Positions 1 through 9,389 of a stretch of DNA of 42,613 bases are shown piece by piece (positions within the stretch are counted from its first letter, which is position 1; every line of letters begins with the position of its first letter). Under the pieces are notes generated by a model, which saw nothing but the letters and a program-made list of their open reading frames with translations, was not told the DNA's origin and made no database searches. The stretch comes from Mucilaginibacter sp. GTDB lineage: Bacteria; Bacteroidota; Bacteroidia; Sphingobacteriales; Sphingobacteriaceae. The position numbers and the translations under genes are program-made. The DNA lies in assembly GCA_028287865.1 (NCBI GenBank), contig JAQBOU010000071.1:1-42613 (forward strand). The letters are read 5' to 3'.

Positions 1-569
1 TTTATACCACATCAAAAACTTATAACATCCGCTCGTCCTACATTGCGGTAAGAATTAAACCGGGCAATTACGGCGAAGCTATAAATGCTATCCAAAATGA
101 ATGGAAAGCAATAGCACCCGAGCTTCCAATAGAATATAGCTTTATAGACGCCGAGTTTGATGCACTTTACCGATCAGATCAAACGATGGGTAAAGTGTTC
201 AGTGTATTTACTTTTTTATCACTCTCCGTTGCTTGCCTAGGCTTACTTGGCCTTGCCATTTATACCGCCGAGCGTAGAATGAAAGAGATCGGTATTAGGA
301 AAGTGCTCGGCGCTTCTGTGAAAAATGTGGTTTCAATGCTATCAAAAGATTTTTTAAAGCTGGTTACTATCGCTTCTTTGATTGCTTTCCCTATTGCCTG
401 GTACGCTATGAATAAATGGCTGCAGGATTTTGCATTCCGTACAGCTATCAGCTGGTGGATTTTTATACTTGCAGCCGGCGTGACCCTGATTATTGCTTTT
501 ATAACCATTAGTTTTCAATCTGTAAGGGCGGCAATTGCCAATCCGGCAGATAGTTTAAGGAGTGAGTAG
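1..569 (+). CDS. ABC transporter permease, FtsX/MacB type, C-terminal fragment (5' end outside window)
   Basis: The frame is open from base 3 to the stop at 567-569, so about 188 residues of a longer protein are visible. The first ~60 residues are the end of a periplasmic MacB-like core domain. They lead into a C-terminal FtsX module with the coupling-helix motif KEIGIRKVLGAS at about 274-310 and three to four hydrophobic segments. The protein ends in NPADSLRSE, the tail shared by all the permeases that follow. The ATG at 186 is an internal Met and not a start. It is the first visible member of a tandem paralogue array and lies 55 bp before the next one. Family membership is clear from sequence; substrate and partner ATPase cannot be told. 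Confidence 0.9.
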   Translation, partial: YTTSKTYNIRSSYIAVRIKPGNYGEAINAIQNEWKAIAPELPIEYSFIDAEFDALYRSDQTMGKVFSVFTFLSLSVACLGLLGLAIYTAERRMKEIGIRKVLGASVKNVVSMLSKDFLKLVTIASLIAFPIAWYAMNKWLQDFAFRTAISWWIFILAAGVTLIIAFITISFQSVRAAIANPADSLRSE

Positions 570-624
570 ATAAGGTGCAACCAACTTAAGTATAAACACG
601 TCTTATAATCAAAATAGAAAATAT

Positions 625-2994
625 ATGTTGAAAAATTACCTCAAAATCACCTGGAGAAATTTGCTTCGCCATAAGGCTTTTTCCTTTATCAACATTGCCG
701 GACTGGCTATAGGGATGGCAAGTTCAGCCCTGATCATCTTATGGATTCAAAATGAGGTTAGTTATGATAAATTCCACCAAAAAAGGGACCGGTTGTATGA
801 AGTCTATAATCGCTCAGTTTTTGACGGGAAGCTTTGGTGCTGGGGTACTACCCCAAAGGTGATGGGTAAAATTTTAAAACAGGACTATTCGCAAATAGAA
901 GAAACTGCACGTACAAGTGGGGCTAATTTTCTGTTTACCATTGGCGATAAGCATTTAAACGTTCCGGGTTACTTTACCGACCCCGGTTTTTTAACCATGT
1001 TTAGCTTTCCGCTGGTAAATGGCAATTCAAAAACTGCGCTGAATGATATTAAAAGCATTGTGATAACACAAAAGCTGTCAAAGAAACTTTTTGGTGATGC
1101 AAATGCCATGGGCAAAACAATTAAGATCGACAGCAATGCTTATTTTACGGTCAGCGGTGTTATGAAAGATCTGCCCAACAATACACAGTTCAAGTTTGAA
1201 TACCTGATGCTATGGTCATACATGAAAAAAATCGGGCAGGATGATGAATACTGGGGCAATAATTCAATACAGACATGGGTTTTATTAAAACGTGGCGTAA
1301 CCGAAGCACAGGCAGATGCTAACATAGTACACGTTACCAAAACGCATTCTGATACAAAGGATATCGACCAGTTTTTACATCCCTTAAGCAAATGGAGGTT
1401 GTATTCAAGCTTTGACGAAAAAGGGAAGGTGTCGGGCGGCAGAATAGACACCGTCAGGGTATTTTCGATAATAGCCGCATTTATATTATTAATAGCCTGT
1501 ATCAATTTTATGAACCTGAGCACGGCCCGCAGCGAAAAACGGGCACGCGAGGTTGGTATCCGCAAAGTAGTTGGCGCATTAAGAAATTCATTAATTTATC
1601 AATTTTTAGGAGAATCAATACTCATTTCATTTATTGCAGGTGTTATCGCGTTAGCCATAATCCAGATCAGCTTATCAGGTTTTAATCAGCTGACGGATAA
1701 AGAGTTGTTCGTTCCTTATTCAAATCCTTATTTCTGGATCATCTGCCTTTCATTTATAATTATCACCGGTATTGTTTCCGGCAGTTACCCGGCCTTATAT
1801 CTTTCGTCTTTTAAGCCGGTAAGTGTTTTAAAAGGTACGTTTAAAGCTGCAAACGCGTTGATCACGCCACGTAAGTTGCTGGTGGTTATTCAGTTTACAT
1901 TTGCAGTAGTGCTTATAATATGTACTATCATCATCCGGCAGCAGCTACAATACGCACAGGACCGTGACTCGGGTTACAAAAAGGATAACCTGTTATATGT
2001 TATGATGACCGGGAACATTGGGAAAAACTATCAAAATATTAAAAACGAACTGATTTCCAGCGGTGCTGCAACAGCTGTTGCGAAAACCAGCGCGCCTATT
2101 ACACAGGGATGGAGCGACAGCTGGGGATACCACTGGAAAGGTGCACCGCCTAATAATAAAATTGATTTTAATATTTATAATTCTGATGGCGACCTGGTTA
2201 AAACGATGGGATTAAAAATAATAGCCGGAAGAGACATTGATCCTAAAGTTTATCCGACAGATTCAACAGCGCTGCTCTTAAACGAAGCTTCTGTTAAAAT
2301 TATGGGCTTTAAGGATCCCGTTGGCCAGTTGGTTACCCAAGGGGAAGGTAAGGACGCAAAAGTATTGCACGTAGTGGGCGTTATCAAAGATTTTATATTG
2401 CAGTCTCCATATGAACCGGTGAAACACATGCTGATACAAGGGCCCAAATCATGGTTTAACGTGATTCATTTCAGGCTTAACAACGCTAATAGTACTGCTA
2501 ATAACTTAAAACGTGCCGGGGAGGTATTTAAAAAATACAACCCGGATTATCCTTTTGAATACAACTTTGTGGATCAGGATTATGCTAAAAAGTTTGGCGA
2601 CGAGCAAAGGACTGGCACTTTGGCCAGCTTATTTGCAGGTTTAACCATTGTTATATCATGCCTGGGCTTGTTCGGCTTGGCCGCTTATATGGCTCAAAAC
2701 CGGATAAAGGAGATAGGGGTGCGCAAAGTTTTGGGAGCATCTGTTGCCGGCGTAACAACACTTCTTTCTAAAGATTTTTTAAAGTTAGTGATGATCTCTT
2801 TCGCGATAGCTTCTCCGATAGCTTATTATTTTATGTATCAATGGCTGCAACACTACCCGTACAGAATTTCAATAAGCATATGGGTATTTATAATAGCAGC
2901 TTTGGTAACAGTATTTATATCAGTGGCAACCGTTAGTTTCCAGGCAATTAAGGCCGCTTTAGCAAATCCGGTTAACAGTTTAAGGAGCGAGTGA
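625..2994 (+). CDS. ABC transporter permease, duplicated MacB/FtsX architecture (array member 2)
   Basis: A 789-residue inner-membrane permease with the layout TM1 (about 20-42), periplasmic MacB-like core (45-275), three TM segments (about 277-400), TM (about 415-440), second periplasmic core (445-655), and three C-terminal TM segments. The FtsX coupling-helix motif occurs twice, REVGIRKVVGA near residue 307 and KEIGVRKVLGAS near 694, as expected of two fused FtsX units that each contact an ATPase. The start MLKNYLKITWRNLLRHK matches the other members. It ends NPVNSLRSE. By family such permeases are mechanotransmitters or exporters for lipids, peptides or macrolides; nothing here fixes the substrate. 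A separate ATPase subunit must be encoded elsewhere. Confidence 0.93.
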   Translation: MLKNYLKITWRNLLRHKAFSFINIAGLAIGMASSALIILWIQNEVSYDKFHQKRDRLYEVYNRSVFDGKLWCWGTTPKVMGKILKQDYSQIEETARTSGANFLFTIGDKHLNVPGYFTDPGFLTMFSFPLVNGNSKTALNDIKSIVITQKLSKKLFGDANAMGKTIKIDSNAYFTVSGVMKDLPNNTQFKFEYLMLWSYMKKIGQDDEYWGNNSIQTWVLLKRGVTEAQADANIVHVTKTHSDTKDIDQFLHPLSKWRLYSSFDEKGKVSGGRIDTVRVFSIIAAFILLIACINFMNLSTARSEKRAREVGIRKVVGALRNSLIYQFLGESILISFIAGVIALAIIQISLSGFNQLTDKELFVPYSNPYFWIICLSFIIITGIVSGSYPALYLSSFKPVSVLKGTFKAANALITPRKLLVVIQFTFAVVLIICTIIIRQQLQYAQDRDSGYKKDNLLYVMMTGNIGKNYQNIKNELISSGAATAVAKTSAPITQGWSDSWGYHWKGAPPNNKIDFNIYNSDGDLVKTMGLKIIAGRDIDPKVYPTDSTALLLNEASVKIMGFKDPVGQLVTQGEGKDAKVLHVVGVIKDFILQSPYEPVKHMLIQGPKSWFNVIHFRLNNANSTANNLKRAGEVFKKYNPDYPFEYNFVDQDYAKKFGDEQRTGTLASLFAGLTIVISCLGLFGLAAYMAQNRIKEIGVRKVLGASVAGVTTLLSKDFLKLVMISFAIASPIAYYFMYQWLQHYPYRISISIWVFIIAALVTVFISVATVSFQAIKAALANPVNSLRSE

Positions 2995-3062
2995 TTTTAG
3001 AGGTTGGAGACTAGTGACCAAAGGTTAGTAAGAAATTAAAAAATGACTAATGACCAGATAAG
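2995..3062 (+). repeat. Short degenerate intergenic repeat between permeases
   Basis: The spacer is built of repeated words such as TTAGAGGTTGGAGACTAGTGACC and AATGACTAATGACC, and closes with AGATAAG directly before the next ATG. The same words recur at 5443-5510, 9325-9389, 11820-11881 and 14354-14402. No open frame is present. Confidence 0.6.
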
Positions 3063-5444
3063 ATGATAAAGAACTATTTTAAAATAGCCTGGCGTAATTT
3101 AAAGAAGAACAGGTTGTATGCTTTTGTCAATATTACCGGCTTAACTGTTGGAATTGTAAGCTGTTTATTAATTGGTGTTTACATTAAGCATGAGTTAAGC
3201 TATGATAGGTTTAATGAAAACGCCGACAGAATTGCGCGGGTGACTATGGATTATAACCAGGGTGGCAACCCACAAAAAGTTGCAGTTACAGGGACTAAAG
3301 TAGGGCCGCAATTTAAGCGGACTTTCCCATCAGTAGCGGATTTTGTCCGGTTGCAAAAAAGACCGGGTTTAGTTGCATATGATAACCGCTTATTTAAAGA
3401 AACAGGTATCCTGTATGCTGATCCATCATTTTTTAAAATATTTTCATTTAACATGATCAGCGGTGATGTGTCGGCATTAAACACCACCGATAAAATTATC
3501 ATCACCCAAACAACTGCAAAAAAATACTTCGATAATAACGATCCTATAGGCAAAGTATTGAAACTGGATAATCAGAATTATATGGTTTCGGGTATTGCTG
3601 CAGACGCTCCTTCAAATTCACAGATCAAATTTGATTTTATTGTTTCATTTAATGCGTTAAGTGCTTCCAAAAAAGAAGAATGGTGGTCGGCTAATGATGC
3701 AACTTATTTGCTGCTCAAAAACAATGATGAGGTATCGCCACTACAAAAGCAAATAACAGCTTATATGACCACTGTTAATAAAAGTGAGCTAAAAATGGAT
3801 GGAAGTCATTATTTAACTTACCACCTGGAGCCGCTAACAAGCGTTCACCTGCATTCAAACCTGTCCAACGGATTGGAGCCCAACGGAAGCATAACTTATA
3901 TTTATATCCTTGTTGTTGTGGCTGTATTGATCTTAATGATAGCATGTGTAAACTATGTTAATCTTTCAATAGCGCAATCTGCAGGCCGGGGTGCCGAAAT
4001 CGGTATCCGGAAAGTTATGGGAGCCGGCAAACACCAGTTATTCAGGCAGTTTATCGGCGAATCACTTTTCGTTACTGCTATTGGAATAGTATTAGCCATT
4101 GGTCTTGCTTTTGTGCTGCTTCCGTTTTTTAATCAGATAGCCGGTAAGCAATTGCAATCAGGTGCTTTGTTTGATCCTGTTATATTGATCAGTTTAATTT
4201 TACTGGGGCTTGTTATTGGGTTTTCGGCAGGCGCTTATCCGGCTTTGCTACTATCAAATGTCAAAATAATAAAGATCTTAAAATCCGGCTTTTCTTTCAC
4301 TTCCGGTCAAAGTGTACGGAGGTCATTGATCGTTTTCCAGTTTGTCATTTCTATCTTTTTGATCGTGACCACTATCGTCATCTTACAACAGCTCTCCTAT
4401 ATCCGTAACAAGGATATCGGGTATAATAAAAGCAATGTGTTGGTTTTACCGGTAAGCTACGATATAAACTCACAGGTTGGTGCGCTAAAAAAAGCAATTG
4501 GCAATATAACAGGCGTTGAAAGCGTGGCCGCAGCTAATAATGAGCCAATCAATGTGGGCTGGGGAGATGGGATTAACACAAGCGATGGTAAATCATTAAC
4601 GGTAAATGCCTTGCCAATGGATGAGGACTTTATAAAAACCATGCAAATAAAAATAATTGCAGGCAGTGATTTTAACCACACCGACATCCTGCAAATGGAT
4701 ACGACCAACAAGTATAAAAACTTCCGCTATTCTTTTATGCTGAATGAGTCGGCGGTACGCGCATTGGGCTGGACACCTGAAGAGGCTATTGGCAAAGAAA
4801 TATCGAAAAACTCGCCGGGCAGGATAAAAGCAGTTGTGAAGGATTTTAATTTTAAATCATTTCATGATCCTATTGGCCCTTTACTGATATTCCTGGATCA
4901 TGATCAAACCGGTGCTTTATTTATAAGAATGACCGGCAATAATACTACAGCAACCATAAAAGGTATTGAAAAAATATGGAAAGAACAAGTACAACAGAAA
5001 CCATTTGAATACAAGTTTCTGGATGATGATTACGATGCCCTATACCGCACGGAACAGCGGACAGCAGGAGTTTTTACTACATTTTCGTTATTAGCTATAG
5101 TACTTGCCTGCCTTGGTTTATTTGCTGTTACGGCTTACGCGGTGGTACAGCGCACCCGGGAGATAGGCATACGTAAAGTGCTTGGAGCAAATGTTACAGG
5201 TATAATTATGCTTATTTCTAAGGACTTTTTGATCCTGGTTATCATCGCTACAGCAATTGCCTCGCCTGTTGCCTGGTATTTAGCAAATAAATGGCTGCAG
5301 GATTTTGCCTACCGGATCACCATTCATTGGTGGGTGTTTTTAATTGCCGGAATTGCTTGTTTAATAGTTGCCGCTGTTACAGTTAGTATACAGGCATTAA
5401 AAGCCGCCATTGCCAACCCGGTAAAAAGTTTAAGAAGCGAGTGA
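3063..5444 (+). CDS. ABC transporter permease, duplicated MacB/FtsX architecture (array member 3)
   Basis: A 793-residue paralogue of the preceding gene. TM1 is at about 21-41 after the basic start MIKNYFKIAWRNL. The first periplasmic core runs to about residue 275. The coupling motif AEIGIRKVMGAG starts near residue 311 and its C-terminal counterpart REIGIRKVLGAN near 699. The tail is NPVKSLRSE. The first periplasmic core differs widely from its neighbours while the cytoplasmic helices are nearly the same, suggesting different substrates or partner proteins with a common ATPase type. It is separated from member 2 by a 68-bp repeat spacer and precedes the TSGGS-repeat protein, with which it may be co-transcribed. 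Confidence 0.93.
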   Translation: MIKNYFKIAWRNLKKNRLYAFVNITGLTVGIVSCLLIGVYIKHELSYDRFNENADRIARVTMDYNQGGNPQKVAVTGTKVGPQFKRTFPSVADFVRLQKRPGLVAYDNRLFKETGILYADPSFFKIFSFNMISGDVSALNTTDKIIITQTTAKKYFDNNDPIGKVLKLDNQNYMVSGIAADAPSNSQIKFDFIVSFNALSASKKEEWWSANDATYLLLKNNDEVSPLQKQITAYMTTVNKSELKMDGSHYLTYHLEPLTSVHLHSNLSNGLEPNGSITYIYILVVVAVLILMIACVNYVNLSIAQSAGRGAEIGIRKVMGAGKHQLFRQFIGESLFVTAIGIVLAIGLAFVLLPFFNQIAGKQLQSGALFDPVILISLILLGLVIGFSAGAYPALLLSNVKIIKILKSGFSFTSGQSVRRSLIVFQFVISIFLIVTTIVILQQLSYIRNKDIGYNKSNVLVLPVSYDINSQVGALKKAIGNITGVESVAAANNEPINVGWGDGINTSDGKSLTVNALPMDEDFIKTMQIKIIAGSDFNHTDILQMDTTNKYKNFRYSFMLNESAVRALGWTPEEAIGKEISKNSPGRIKAVVKDFNFKSFHDPIGPLLIFLDHDQTGALFIRMTGNNTTATIKGIEKIWKEQVQQKPFEYKFLDDDYDALYRTEQRTAGVFTTFSLLAIVLACLGLFAVTAYAVVQRTREIGIRKVLGANVTGIIMLISKDFLILVIIATAIASPVAWYLANKWLQDFAYRITIHWWVFLIAGIACLIVAAVTVSIQALKAAIANPVKSLRSE

Positions 5445-5510
5445 TTTTAGAGATTGGAGGTTAGTGATTAGAGATGAGAGGTTAGTGGAGGAGGGATTGA
5501 TGTGTTATGA
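5443..5510 (+). repeat. Degenerate intergenic repeat (GATTAGAG/GGTTAGTG words)
   Basis: Iterated words GATTTTAGAGATTGGAGG, TTAGTGATTAGAGATGAGAG and GTTAGTGG follow the permease stop. This is the same type of sequence as at 2995-3062. Non-coding. Confidence 0.55.
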
Positions 5511-5586
5511 ATCGGCACAATATTTTCCATGATGTGCAACGTATCTCTTAGAATGATGGTCTATTATATAAACTAAAATAAAAGAG

Positions 5587-6630
5587 ATGAAACCTTATTT
5601 ACTACTATTATTTATTGCCTGCCAAAGCTGTGTTGCAGTAGCGCAGGATAATTGGAATAAAACGCCCTACCAAACCAAATCATTAGCTAATGATGCGATA
5701 AAAGATGTTTATGTAAAAACATCGGGTGGGAGTATAAGCGTTAGCGGGGCTGCGGGAGAAGCGCCAAGAATTGAAGTGTATGTACATGGCAGCAATAACC
5801 AGGAACTTTCAAAAGAAGAAATTGCCAAACGTATTGCCGAAGACTACGAGCTGGACGTTTCGGTAAGTAACCATGAAGTGCACGCCATGGCAAAAAGAAA
5901 GCATGAAGATGGTTTTAACCTGAACTGGAGACGGCAATTAAGTATTTCTTTTAAAATATTTGTACCTAAACAGGTTAATACCCATCTGGGCACCAGTGGC
6001 GGCAGCATTCATTTGGATAATTTGTCGGGCGATGAAAATTTCAGCACAAGTGGTGGTAGCTTGCATGTAGATGCGCTTACCGGCGTAATTAAAGGTGAAA
6101 CATCAGGCGGCAGTATTGAAGTGGCCAATACAGGTAATGAAATTAACCTGCAGACCAGCGGCGGCAGCATTCGCGCAACTAATTGCCATGGAAAAATAAA
6201 ACTGGAAACATCAGGTGGTTCATTACACTTGCAGGATCTTAAAGGATCAATTAATGCCAATACCAGCGGCGGCAGTATTAGCGGAAATAATATAGAGGGC
6301 GAATTAATTACCGGCACCAGCGGTGGCAGTGTTAATTTAACCCGGCTCGCATGCAGTCTTAATGCTTCAACAAGCGGCGGCAGCATGAATGTTGAACTAA
6401 ACCAGGTTGGTAAATATGTGAAACTTGACGTGAGCGGCGGCCATGTCGATTTAAAGTTACCGGGAAAAGTTGGGATGAATTTAAATTTTTCTGCTGACAG
6501 GATAAATGCAAATACTGTAAGCAACTTTAGCGGCGAGTGGGAAAAAACACATGTTAAGGGAAGCATAAATGGGGGTGGAGTGCCGGTAAATGTAGAAGCC
6601 AGCGGCAATCTTAACGTTAGTTTCAACTAG
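5587..6630 (+). CDS. Exported DUF4097-like protein with strict 18-residue TSGGS repeats
   Basis: 347 residues. A signal peptide (about 1-20, MKPYLLLLFIACQSCVAVAQ) indicates export. A first TSGGS occurs at residue 45. From residue 136 eight consecutive TSGGS motifs start at 136, 154, 172, 190, 208, 226, 244 and 262, exactly 18 residues apart, followed by a variant VSGGH at 282. Such spacing is typical of a right-handed beta-helix or beta-roll, and the family is DUF4097/putative adhesin-like. The repeats are conserved at protein level while the Thr, Ser and Gly codons vary, so selection acts on the protein. It lies inside the permease array in the same orientation and is followed by a terminator. 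A cell-surface or periplasmic role is inferred; binding partners are unknown. Confidence 0.85.
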   Translation: MKPYLLLLFIACQSCVAVAQDNWNKTPYQTKSLANDAIKDVYVKTSGGSISVSGAAGEAPRIEVYVHGSNNQELSKEEIAKRIAEDYELDVSVSNHEVHAMAKRKHEDGFNLNWRRQLSISFKIFVPKQVNTHLGTSGGSIHLDNLSGDENFSTSGGSLHVDALTGVIKGETSGGSIEVANTGNEINLQTSGGSIRATNCHGKIKLETSGGSLHLQDLKGSINANTSGGSISGNNIEGELITGTSGGSVNLTRLACSLNASTSGGSMNVELNQVGKYVKLDVSGGHVDLKLPGKVGMNLNFSADRINANTVSNFSGEWEKTHVKGSINGGGVPVNVEASGNLNVSFN

Positions 6631-6656
6631 GCACAGCTCGTTTAAACGTTTCTGAG

Positions 6657-6705
6657 GCGGTTCTGAAATGTCTTTAATTTAAAGGCAATTTCAGAGCCGC
6701 TTTTT
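6657..6705 (+). terminator. Rho-independent terminator after the TSGGS-repeat gene
   Basis: The arms GCGGTTCTGAAAT and ATTTCAGAGCCGC pair over 13 positions with one G-U wobble. The inner CTTTAA/TTAAAG extends the stem, and TTTTT follows at 6701-6705. It ends the first block of the permease array and implies that the next permease has its own promoter. Confidence 0.85.
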
Positions 6706-6764
6706 AATTTAGAGAAAGTAGTTTATGTGCGTTAAATCCTGACCGAGATTTCCAGTTGACCGAC

Positions 6765-6803
6765 TGTATCATAATCGTACACAAGGTGTTACGCATGCGA
6801 ACA
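6765..6803. promoter_or_regulatory. Tandem pair of 17-bp dyads upstream of the second permease block
   Basis: TGTATCATAATCGTACA (6765-6781) and TGTTACGCATGCGAACA (6787-6803) are both imperfect palindromes of form TGTW-N9-WACA. Their centres are 22 bp apart, about two helical turns, so both face the same side of the DNA. They lie about 100 bp before the ATG of the next permease and downstream of a terminator, where an operator or activator site would be expected. The binding protein is unknown. Confidence 0.5.
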
Positions 6804-6895
6804 GTTGAAATCACGACCAAAATATAAACTCGTTGATTATTAGTTATTTATGTATATGGTATGTTTTTTAAACCCTTTATCAAAAGCCTATTGTC

Positions 6896-9319
6896 ATGAT
6901 CAAAAACTTTATAATTACAGCATGGCGAAACCTGAGAAATAACAAAATATTCTCACTTATTAACGTTTTCGGTTTGGCTGTGGGACTAACCTGCTGCATG
7001 CTGATCAGCGCCTATTTATACCAGGAACTGAGCTACGATACTTACCCGGTAAATGCGAAACGTATTTATAGGGTTGAGCTTCATTCAAATGGTAACAATG
7101 CATCAGCTGACTTTCCCAATGTAGACGTGGCGGTTGGACAGGGAATAAAAAATGCGTTCCCCGAGGTTTTGGCTACTACGCGTTTGTCTGGTCTTGGACC
7201 TGTATTTGTAAGGTATAATGATAAGCAATTTAAAGAAAAAGGAATCGTTCTGATCGATTCAAATTTCCTTCGCTTCTTTTCTATCCCTTTACTGGAAGGC
7301 GATCCAAAAACAGCCCTGACGGAGCCCAAAAGTATTGTTATAACAAACGATTTAAAAAAGAAATACTTTGGCAATTCACCCGCTATGGGTAAGTTAATTA
7401 CTGTTGGGGGTAACCTGGTAAAAGTAACCGGCGTAATTGATAAAGTACCCGATAATTCACATTTCCATGCCGATGCCTTTATGAGCATGGTTACTATGGT
7501 AACACCATCATCAAAGCAAACCTGGAGCAACGTTGGTTATTTTACTTACCTTTTACTGGATAAAAATGCTGATCCGAAAAAGCTGGAAAGCGGCTTTCGC
7601 CAGTTAGTGGCAAAATATGTAGTGCCGGAGATTCAGCATGATATGGGAGTGAGCCTTGCGGAAGCACAAAAATCAGTAAACAGCTTTCTTTTCTATTTGC
7701 AGCCGCTTACAGACATTCACCTGCATTCGTCAACCAAATATGAGTTTGAATCAAATGGTGACATCCATTACATTTATATATTTGCGGCCCTTGCATTTTT
7801 TATCCTTTTACTGGCTTGCATCAATTTCACCAACCTGTCAACAGCCAGCTCGTCAAAACGATCAAAAGAAATAGGTATCCGCAAAGTGCTTGGCTCCGCA
7901 AAAAACAAGCTGGTTTCACAATTCCTTATCGAATCGGTGATGCTTACTTTTTTTGCGATGCTTTTCGCGATAGGTTTGGTTTACCTGTTGTTACCTTATT
8001 TTAATGATCTCTCGGGCAAACACATTTCCATACGGTTCTTTTTAACTTACAGCGCCTTAATTTTGGAAATTACATTAACGTTAGCGGTAGGTTTAGTTGC
8101 GGGAATTTATCCTGCCTTTTTCTTATCATCGTTCCAGATCATTTCCATATTAAAAGGAAATGGTGGCATCCAATCTGCAAACAAGGGCGGCCTTCGCAGT
8201 AGTTTAATTGTGTTTCAGTTTGCTATTTCAACCACACTGATCATCGCAACATTTATAGTATATCAGCAATTGCATTTTATGCAAAACAAAAAGCTTGGGT
8301 ATGACAAAAACCAGGTGCTGGTTATAAATGATACGAATACGCTTGGTGATAACATAAATGCTTTTAAACAACAACTTTTAAACGATACCCGGGTAATAAA
8401 TGCCACCATATCTGATAACGTACCGGGTTACAATAACATAGGCGGTACAGAAATTTATGCTAAAGATATTGCAGATAAAGGTAATCGTACCGAAATTCAA
8501 TGTGCTATTTACTGGATTGAAAGCTCCTATATCCCAACATTAGGAATGCAGCTGGCGAAAGGACGAAATTTTTATCCTTCATCGCCTGCAGATTCGGTAG
8601 CGGTTATTGTAAATGAAGCCGCAGTACGCGATCTTGGATTCGGCAATTCCGATCCTTTAGGCAAAACAATCATACGCTCTGGACAACGTCATTACACGAT
8701 AGTGGGTGTGGTAAAAGATTTTCATTATACATCCGCAAAGCAAAAAATCGCTCCATTAATGTTATTTCCATCCAATAACAGCAAAGGGTCAATAATAGTC
8801 AGGATAAAAACCGCGGATGTACATCACTTGATAAATGATATCAAAGATAAGTGGAGCACTTATAACGCCGGAGCGCCTTTCAGCTATTCCTTTTTAGATG
8901 AGCAATTTGCTTCTTTATACAGTGCGGAAGAACGTACGGGGCAAATATTTACAGCATTTGCTGTAATAGCGGTAATTATTGCCTGTTTAGGCTTATTTGG
9001 CCTTGCGGCATTTATGATCCGTCAAAGAGTTAAAGAAATCGGGATCCGTAAAGTTCTTGGTGCTTCTGCAGCCAGCATTACCACTATGTTGTCAAAGGAG
9101 TTTTTAAAGCTGATCGTCATCGCTTCGTTGATATCATTTCCGGTATCATGGTTCGCGATGAACAGGTGGTTACAGGATTTTGCGTATCGCATAACTATAC
9201 AGTGGTGGGTATTTGTACTATCGGGAAGCATTGCATTACTGGTAGCAATAATTACCATAAGTTTTCAGTCTGTAAGAGCTGCTTTAGCAAATCCGGTTAA
9301 GAGTCTTAGAAGCGAGTAG
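6896..9319 (+). CDS. ABC transporter permease, duplicated MacB/FtsX architecture (array member 4)
   Basis: An 807-residue paralogue and the first gene after a terminator and a 190-bp regulatory gap, so probably the promoter-proximal gene of the second block. N-terminal TM at about 20-42; first periplasmic core up to about 290; coupling motifs SKEIGIRKVLGSA near residue 323 and VKEIGIRKVLGAS near 712; second core about 455-670; tail NPVKSLRSE. The C-terminal ~130 residues are almost identical in pattern to the array's partial first member (both have SFQSVRAA), so those two may be close duplicates. Substrate unknown. Confidence 0.93.
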   Translation: MIKNFIITAWRNLRNNKIFSLINVFGLAVGLTCCMLISAYLYQELSYDTYPVNAKRIYRVELHSNGNNASADFPNVDVAVGQGIKNAFPEVLATTRLSGLGPVFVRYNDKQFKEKGIVLIDSNFLRFFSIPLLEGDPKTALTEPKSIVITNDLKKKYFGNSPAMGKLITVGGNLVKVTGVIDKVPDNSHFHADAFMSMVTMVTPSSKQTWSNVGYFTYLLLDKNADPKKLESGFRQLVAKYVVPEIQHDMGVSLAEAQKSVNSFLFYLQPLTDIHLHSSTKYEFESNGDIHYIYIFAALAFFILLLACINFTNLSTASSSKRSKEIGIRKVLGSAKNKLVSQFLIESVMLTFFAMLFAIGLVYLLLPYFNDLSGKHISIRFFLTYSALILEITLTLAVGLVAGIYPAFFLSSFQIISILKGNGGIQSANKGGLRSSLIVFQFAISTTLIIATFIVYQQLHFMQNKKLGYDKNQVLVINDTNTLGDNINAFKQQLLNDTRVINATISDNVPGYNNIGGTEIYAKDIADKGNRTEIQCAIYWIESSYIPTLGMQLAKGRNFYPSSPADSVAVIVNEAAVRDLGFGNSDPLGKTIIRSGQRHYTIVGVVKDFHYTSAKQKIAPLMLFPSNNSKGSIIVRIKTADVHHLINDIKDKWSTYNAGAPFSYSFLDEQFASLYSAEERTGQIFTAFAVIAVIIACLGLFGLAAFMIRQRVKEIGIRKVLGASAASITTMLSKEFLKLIVIASLISFPVSWFAMNRWLQDFAYRITIQWWVFVLSGSIALLVAIITISFQSVRAALANPVKSLRSE

Positions 9320-9324
9320 CATTA

Positions 9325-9389
9325 AATAGTGGGCAGTTGCAGTTTGCAGTTAAAATGACCTATGACACAATGACAAATGACTAAATAAG
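9325..9389 (+). repeat. Intergenic repeat (GCAGTTTGCAGT and AATGACAAATGAC words)
   Basis: The spacer has AGTGGGCAGTTGCAGTTTGCAG, then AAAATGACC, then CACAATGACAAATGACTAAATAAG before the ATG. The last 24 bases recur without change before the gene at 11882. Non-coding. Confidence 0.65.

Noticed and set aside
5513..5529. Sigma-54-like promoter CGGCACAATATTTTCCA before the TSGGS-repeat gene, and TGGTATG at 6857
   Set aside because: The -24 half is close to consensus, but the -12 GC is missing in both places (TC and AA), so I do not call them.
6009..6626. 205-codon open frame on the minus strand opposite the TSGGS-repeat gene
   Set aside because: It exists because the 54-base periodic repeats lack stops in that frame; its product is a low-complexity mirror of the repeats, while the plus-strand protein has a signal peptide and family resemblance.
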